Below are positions 59,750 through 64,000 of a stretch of DNA of 64,000 nucleotides, piece by piece. The first letter of the stretch is position 1. Every line of letters begins with the position of its first letter. The notes under the pieces were generated by a model. That model was not told the origin of the DNA, made no database searches, and saw only the letters and a program-made list of their open reading frames with translations. Origin of the DNA: Saxidomus purpurata (Eukaryota; Mollusca; Bivalvia; Venerida; Veneridae); contig JAFMSR010000005.1 of assembly GCA_022818135.1 (NCBI GenBank), positions 23,203,272-23,267,271 of the forward strand. The letters run 5' to 3'. Both the position numbers and the translations under genes were made by a program.

Positions 59750-62700
59750 TCCATTTGAAAGTGTTACTTTTATGAGATGCAAACCAGACAATAGGCCTTT
59801 CTGTAATTTAACACCACGTTTCTAGGAAAGGAAGCTTCTTATCCGGTGATTTTGTGTTTTATTGACAGAATATGGCATTGGCGCCCTTTGCAGATAATAT
59901 TTCAGATTTTACAATTGGATTCACTTCTCACGTTCCTCTAAATAACTCAATTATCAGCATTGGTATCATTTTATCACAGACTGTGTAAATTTGGTGCGTG
60001 CACATTTGACAGCCACATCTCAAAGACTGGAAGTCACGATGGATTAATTTAATTGAAATGCATCTTTTCAACGCTAACCTCTATGAATACGAAAATTATA
60101 GGTCTCAGCCGCTATGTATGAACATTAAAAGTAGAGTTAATGCAATACAAAACCGTCGGTTTGCTGGCTTATACATTTTGTCAACATCACACGCATCCTC
60201 TGATATTGACATTCGGGGTTGGATTTATCCTACACGAAGTTTCCTGAATCAAAAAAAAAAAAAAATCATACAGAATTCAAAAAAAAGGAAATAGATTTTT
60301 TTAGTATAGCTTTTGTTTATATGGGGTCTAGGTATCCCCTTGTTGTGTTCACTGTACAGCTTTTGTTTATATGGGGTCTAGGTATACACTTTCTTTGTTG
60401 TCTTCATGCCTTGATACAGGTCAAGTGAAGTCAATAAACATATGAAGGAGAAAAACTGGAAAAGATTGTGAAGTGTTAGATCAAGAAAACGTTTTACAGC
60501 GTAATGATGTTGCTGTTTGTTCAATGTTGATAAGCTACAAATATTCTAGGTATATCTCTACTTATTGTTAATGATCTGATGTGTGTGCTTTGGGGATTTT
60601 AAACAGTTTGCTTGCTTCAATTTGTGAATCAAAGCCTCAACAAATATAATACATTTATAAACAGTCTGTTCCATCCGTTATCCATGAAACCTTTATACAG
60701 CTTATTTTGAATGCTCTAATTCCCAATGTAACTAAAGCTAATGACATTTCATATTCTTTGCAAATATTTTATAATTTGAAACTTTATTGTAGCTCATTGT
60801 ACAATATAACTGTGAATAAATGGTTGCTTTATTTCACTTGAATTTGTAGTAAAAAATAAGTCGACATATCACTTATTACTATGGATCACATTTCTTCACA
60901 AAATGTATCCCTAGTATATTTAATGACTGTTTAATTACACACCATGGACACCTTCGAAACCCCATAACAATTTATGAAACAACACACATTTTCGTAAAAT
61001 CACGCAAAGTTTCAAGGATAAAACGGTGGAACAATAACTAGCAATAATTTGAAATTGACTTAAGCTTTTTCAATGAATGTTATAACTGAATTATCTTCTG
61101 TGCAATTCAACGACAGATTCCCATAAACAATTACTAAAGTGATCAACTTTAATCCCAACATAAGAAGAGAAATGTCATTATTCTAATACCACCACTGTGT
61201 TCATAGAATCCAACATATTTTCGTATGTAAGCTTACCACATGTATATGAATCAATGGATAATGCGCATAAAACTACTTAAACGCTTGGGGTATATGAGAC
61301 AGGTATAGCAAAACGAACAAGAATTATTCCTACGTTCACTATATTTGGAGGAAAAGAAAAGAAGGTTTTCTAAAAGCTTTCAGGGAATACAGAAATGTAT
61401 ATCAGTCTTTAATGATTTGCCCTTTGCTGTTTAAATCCCAAAGTTATATCAGAAGCGTCGCTCTCCGAAAAGTAAAATAGTTTAAAAATGGAACATTCAT
61501 CATTTGATGAGACGGTATATTGGCTTCTGTATACAAACTGTTTTTCAACTATGAATTACAGTTTATCGGATGTCTGTCCGTCCGTCAAAAACTAAATTAT
61601 TTCGATTCTGTTTGATTTTTAGAAAATTGCAAAACCAAATATGTATCGTTAAAATATTGTCTTCTATCTTAAAACACCATGGATCATTTTCAAATCAAAC
61701 TTTATGTTCATTTCAGGTAAGTGTTCTATCCTAGAGAAACATGACATGCAATTCAATATAAATCTGTTTTATTATTCGTGTTAAATGTTGCGTGATATTC
61801 CCCGCTTCGTGTTTTTCTGTCAAGCTTTTATAAAAGTTGCTGCATTAGTCAAACACGTTGCATTTTTATAATTGCTTTATTGTGGTATATGGTGTACTCA
61901 ATTTGATGCTGCTGATTGCTATGTACTAGTGTGTGTGCATTTTAGAACTGCATAGTGTCGTCTGTCATGATTTACCTCCCATACCGTTTGTCGAGGCTGG
62001 GTGAAATTCAGTTCCTTAAGCTACGTGTGCATTCAACTATTTAGATGTATTGTTTGATGTTGGAGAAAGTCTTTGAAGACATGCATTTATTAACTATTTA
62101 CATAATCTTAAAATAGTTATAATTTAGGCATTTTCATGACCAAATTCATGCATAACAGCATGAAAAACACTCAACGGTGCAGATAACTCGCATTGATTCT
62201 AAGGTAAGCATCAAGTCAGAAACAAAGATTAAAGTTTCCCTAACAATTAACCAGAGGACCACCCTCCCGCACTATTCAAGATGAATGAAAATGCTACATA
62301 CTCGATTCTAAGGTGCACTGCTTGAAATGTTGCCATCTGAATAACGAACAGTGCTTTGGCTTTTAACCAGAATCTTTTAAATCTTTAAAGAATTTCGAAC
62401 CATCAGATCAGAAAAGTTACCTATATCTAAACTTAAAGCTCCCACTTGACTAACTTCTTTTCTCATGCAAACTTCTACGTTCCATAAATTTTATACGTGC
62501 CAGACACGATGTAATGATGATAAATTACAGTGAAAAGTAATTATTTTACAATATTTAATCTTCAATTAAACAGTTGATAGCTTAAAACTGGAAAGAGCAC
62601 TGCGTCCTGTGTTGCAAGAGAGTGTTTTCATATAAAATTGGTTTCTGAATGTGTTTCCAAAACCCGCTCCTAAATTGAACCTGTGCACAAGACAACGAAA

Positions 62701-62830
62701 AGTATATCCGCGAACAACATTAAATTGAAAAAAAACAATCATGCATTCTAAACTTTGGGCACTATTACTGTTTTTACCAATTAATTCCAATAAAAAAAAC
62801 CTTATTACAGCTTCTTTTATTTTGTAAAAA
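59750..62830. repeat. Segmental duplication block D (partner of 44381-46540)
   Basis: Shares with block C the ordered anchors listed there. It lacks the mariner relic and recognisable copies of the two hairpin MITEs. It has its own 50-base local duplication at 60308-60392. Confidence 0.62.
60308..60392 (+). repeat. Local 50-base duplication
   Basis: AGCTTTTGTTTATATGGGGT plus CTAGGTAT occurs twice, 50 bases apart. Confidence 0.85.
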
Positions 62831-63062
62831 GCAGTTTGTATAAGCTTGTAAGTCGTTCAGACACCGAAAATGTAAACACAATTGGCTTTGCTATCGCAAC
62901 TTTTTCATGATATCTGCAAGAAATCAAGAAACCAGGTTTTACATAGAGACGCGTAGTGCTTTGAAGATACCAGATTATTTACAGATTCTGCAAGAAGTTA
63001 AAATGTTCAAAGGGATTTTTCTCCTTCCGAAGTCACTGTTTACATATGGGTAAACATATTAA

Positions 63063-63470
63063 AGTAGAACTATCACTGAAGGTGATGAATACCCCCTGAC
63101 CACCCCACTGACACAGTATACTATCTTACCATCTCGAGCCCCTGTGACCTTGAACTTTAGCCTAGTGACCCGAAACATTGACCATGCACAACTTCATTGA
63201 ATTCTGACTTGATGTTATTGAGATCTAGCGTCCACAAGATTTTACTATCTCGAGTCCATGTGACCTTGGCCTTTGACAAAGTGACCCGAAACATGGACCA
63301 TGTACAACTAGACATTGTACTTCACTTCTGTGAAGTATCATTAAAATTCTGACCAGGGGTTTTGGATATTTAGTGTCCAAAATGTTCTACATCTGCAGAC
63401 GGAAAGACGGATATACAGATAAGCTGAATCCAGTGTACCCCCCTTTTATTCTGCGTTCGGGGGGTTTAAT
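63063..63470 (+). repeat. Dispersed repeat with two roughly 110-base monomers
   Basis: CATCTCGAGCCCCTGTGACCTT and CTATCTCGAGTCCATGTGACCTT head two diverged units, each with AGTGACCCGAAACAT-GACCATG. The 3' part (GACGGAAAGACGGATATACAG...GTACCCCCCTTTTATTCTGCG) is a typical end of abundant bivalve repeats. Confidence 0.6.
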
Positions 63471-64000
63471 AAAAGAGAAGAGTTAAAGACCTACATCATT
63501 CTAGAACGTCCAAAAATTTCATTGTCTGCTAAGAATATCGCTGCTGTATAAGCCATTGTAGTTGATCACTTGTACTTTACAAATTTCAGATAGCTACATC
63601 AGTGGGCTTTATTGACGCTGGGTACTCCTCCTGAAGAGAGTCAAAGGCCCAACGGGTGAAATGTTGCAAGATTTTGAAAGTGTACACATATTCTGATGAA
63701 AGAAGGATCAATGAATTCCTCTCAGGTGGTGAAGGTGGATCCACTTTTTCAAATCTCAATGACTGATACATTATTGACAGTGGCTAAGAAAAGGACAAGA
63801 GCGACAAAGCTTAACAAAACGAACAAAAGTTCTAAACGGGTTTCATTCATACACGATCGTCTTCAATACCAAAGGTCCTGTTGATCAAATACCCAGTACA
63901 CCTGGCAGATCTGATTATAGAAAGTAGATATGATAGTTACTAAAATCAATGAGAAAACATTATGTTAAACATCGCCAACGAACTGATTTGAGGGGTGTCT
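63471..64000. other. End of window; nothing firm
   Basis: Open frames on both strands around 63586-63884 (minus TRWAFDSLQEEYPASIKPT; plus a Lys/Arg-rich stretch) might be a piece of a mobile element, but I cannot assign one. Confidence 0.25.

Overview
The window is eukaryotic, AT-rich and gene-poor. It has spliced genes with consensus GT-AG introns, abundant dispersed repeats, tRNA-derived SINE heads and Tc1/mariner relics. A B-box gene without RING but with a C-terminal beta-propeller, a secreted WAP-domain gene, an ACE-type peptidase and element termini of the form AGCTCACCTG...CAGGTGAGCG together suggest a bivalve mollusc, most likely a marine clam. This assignment is an inference from gene and repeat content; no species call is made.

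Layout. (1) 318-1164 (+): the last two coding exons of a gene whose identity is uncertain (weak dystrophin/dystrobrevin-like resemblance), followed at once by a minisatellite grown from the end of its own terminal exon. (2) 2880-16349: a segmental duplication carrying a TRIM/B-box-NHL-like gene on the minus strand. The copy at 4863-6620 is complete. The copy at 15541-16349 runs into a 500-N gap. Repeats with AGCTCACCTG-type ends lie between and inside the copies. (3) 19128-32266 (-): a five-exon secreted cysteine-rich gene with two WAP domains, one pacifastin/VWC-like module and a short CC-module at each end. All its introns are phase 1. Its 9.7 kb first intron holds a cluster of X-box-like palindromes and a 2.7 kb element bounded by inverted repeats. 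(4) 32588-33224: a foldback element made of eleven copies of a palindrome based on TATCGCGTGGCCACGCGATA. Simple repeats and MITEs follow. (5) 37033-40942 (+): the first five coding exons of an angiotensin-converting-enzyme-like peptidase. It stops before the zinc site, near a homopolymer-damaged contig edge and a second 500-N gap. (6) 42248-64000: mostly non-coding DNA. It holds a second diverged segmental duplication (about 44.4-46.5 kb and 59.75-62.8 kb), hairpin MITEs, a dead mariner, a dead Tc1-like relic, a possible orphan exon and dispersed repeats.

The genes do not form a pathway. The TRIM-like pair is probably cytosolic and may act in innate immunity, as such expansions often do in bivalves. 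The WAP and ACE-like products are predicted to be secreted or extracellular. The most unusual content is structural: an exon-derived minisatellite, a foldback array of palindromes, a periodic X-box-like cluster and a large inverted-repeat element with no recognisable transposase. I see no clear new enzymatic system.
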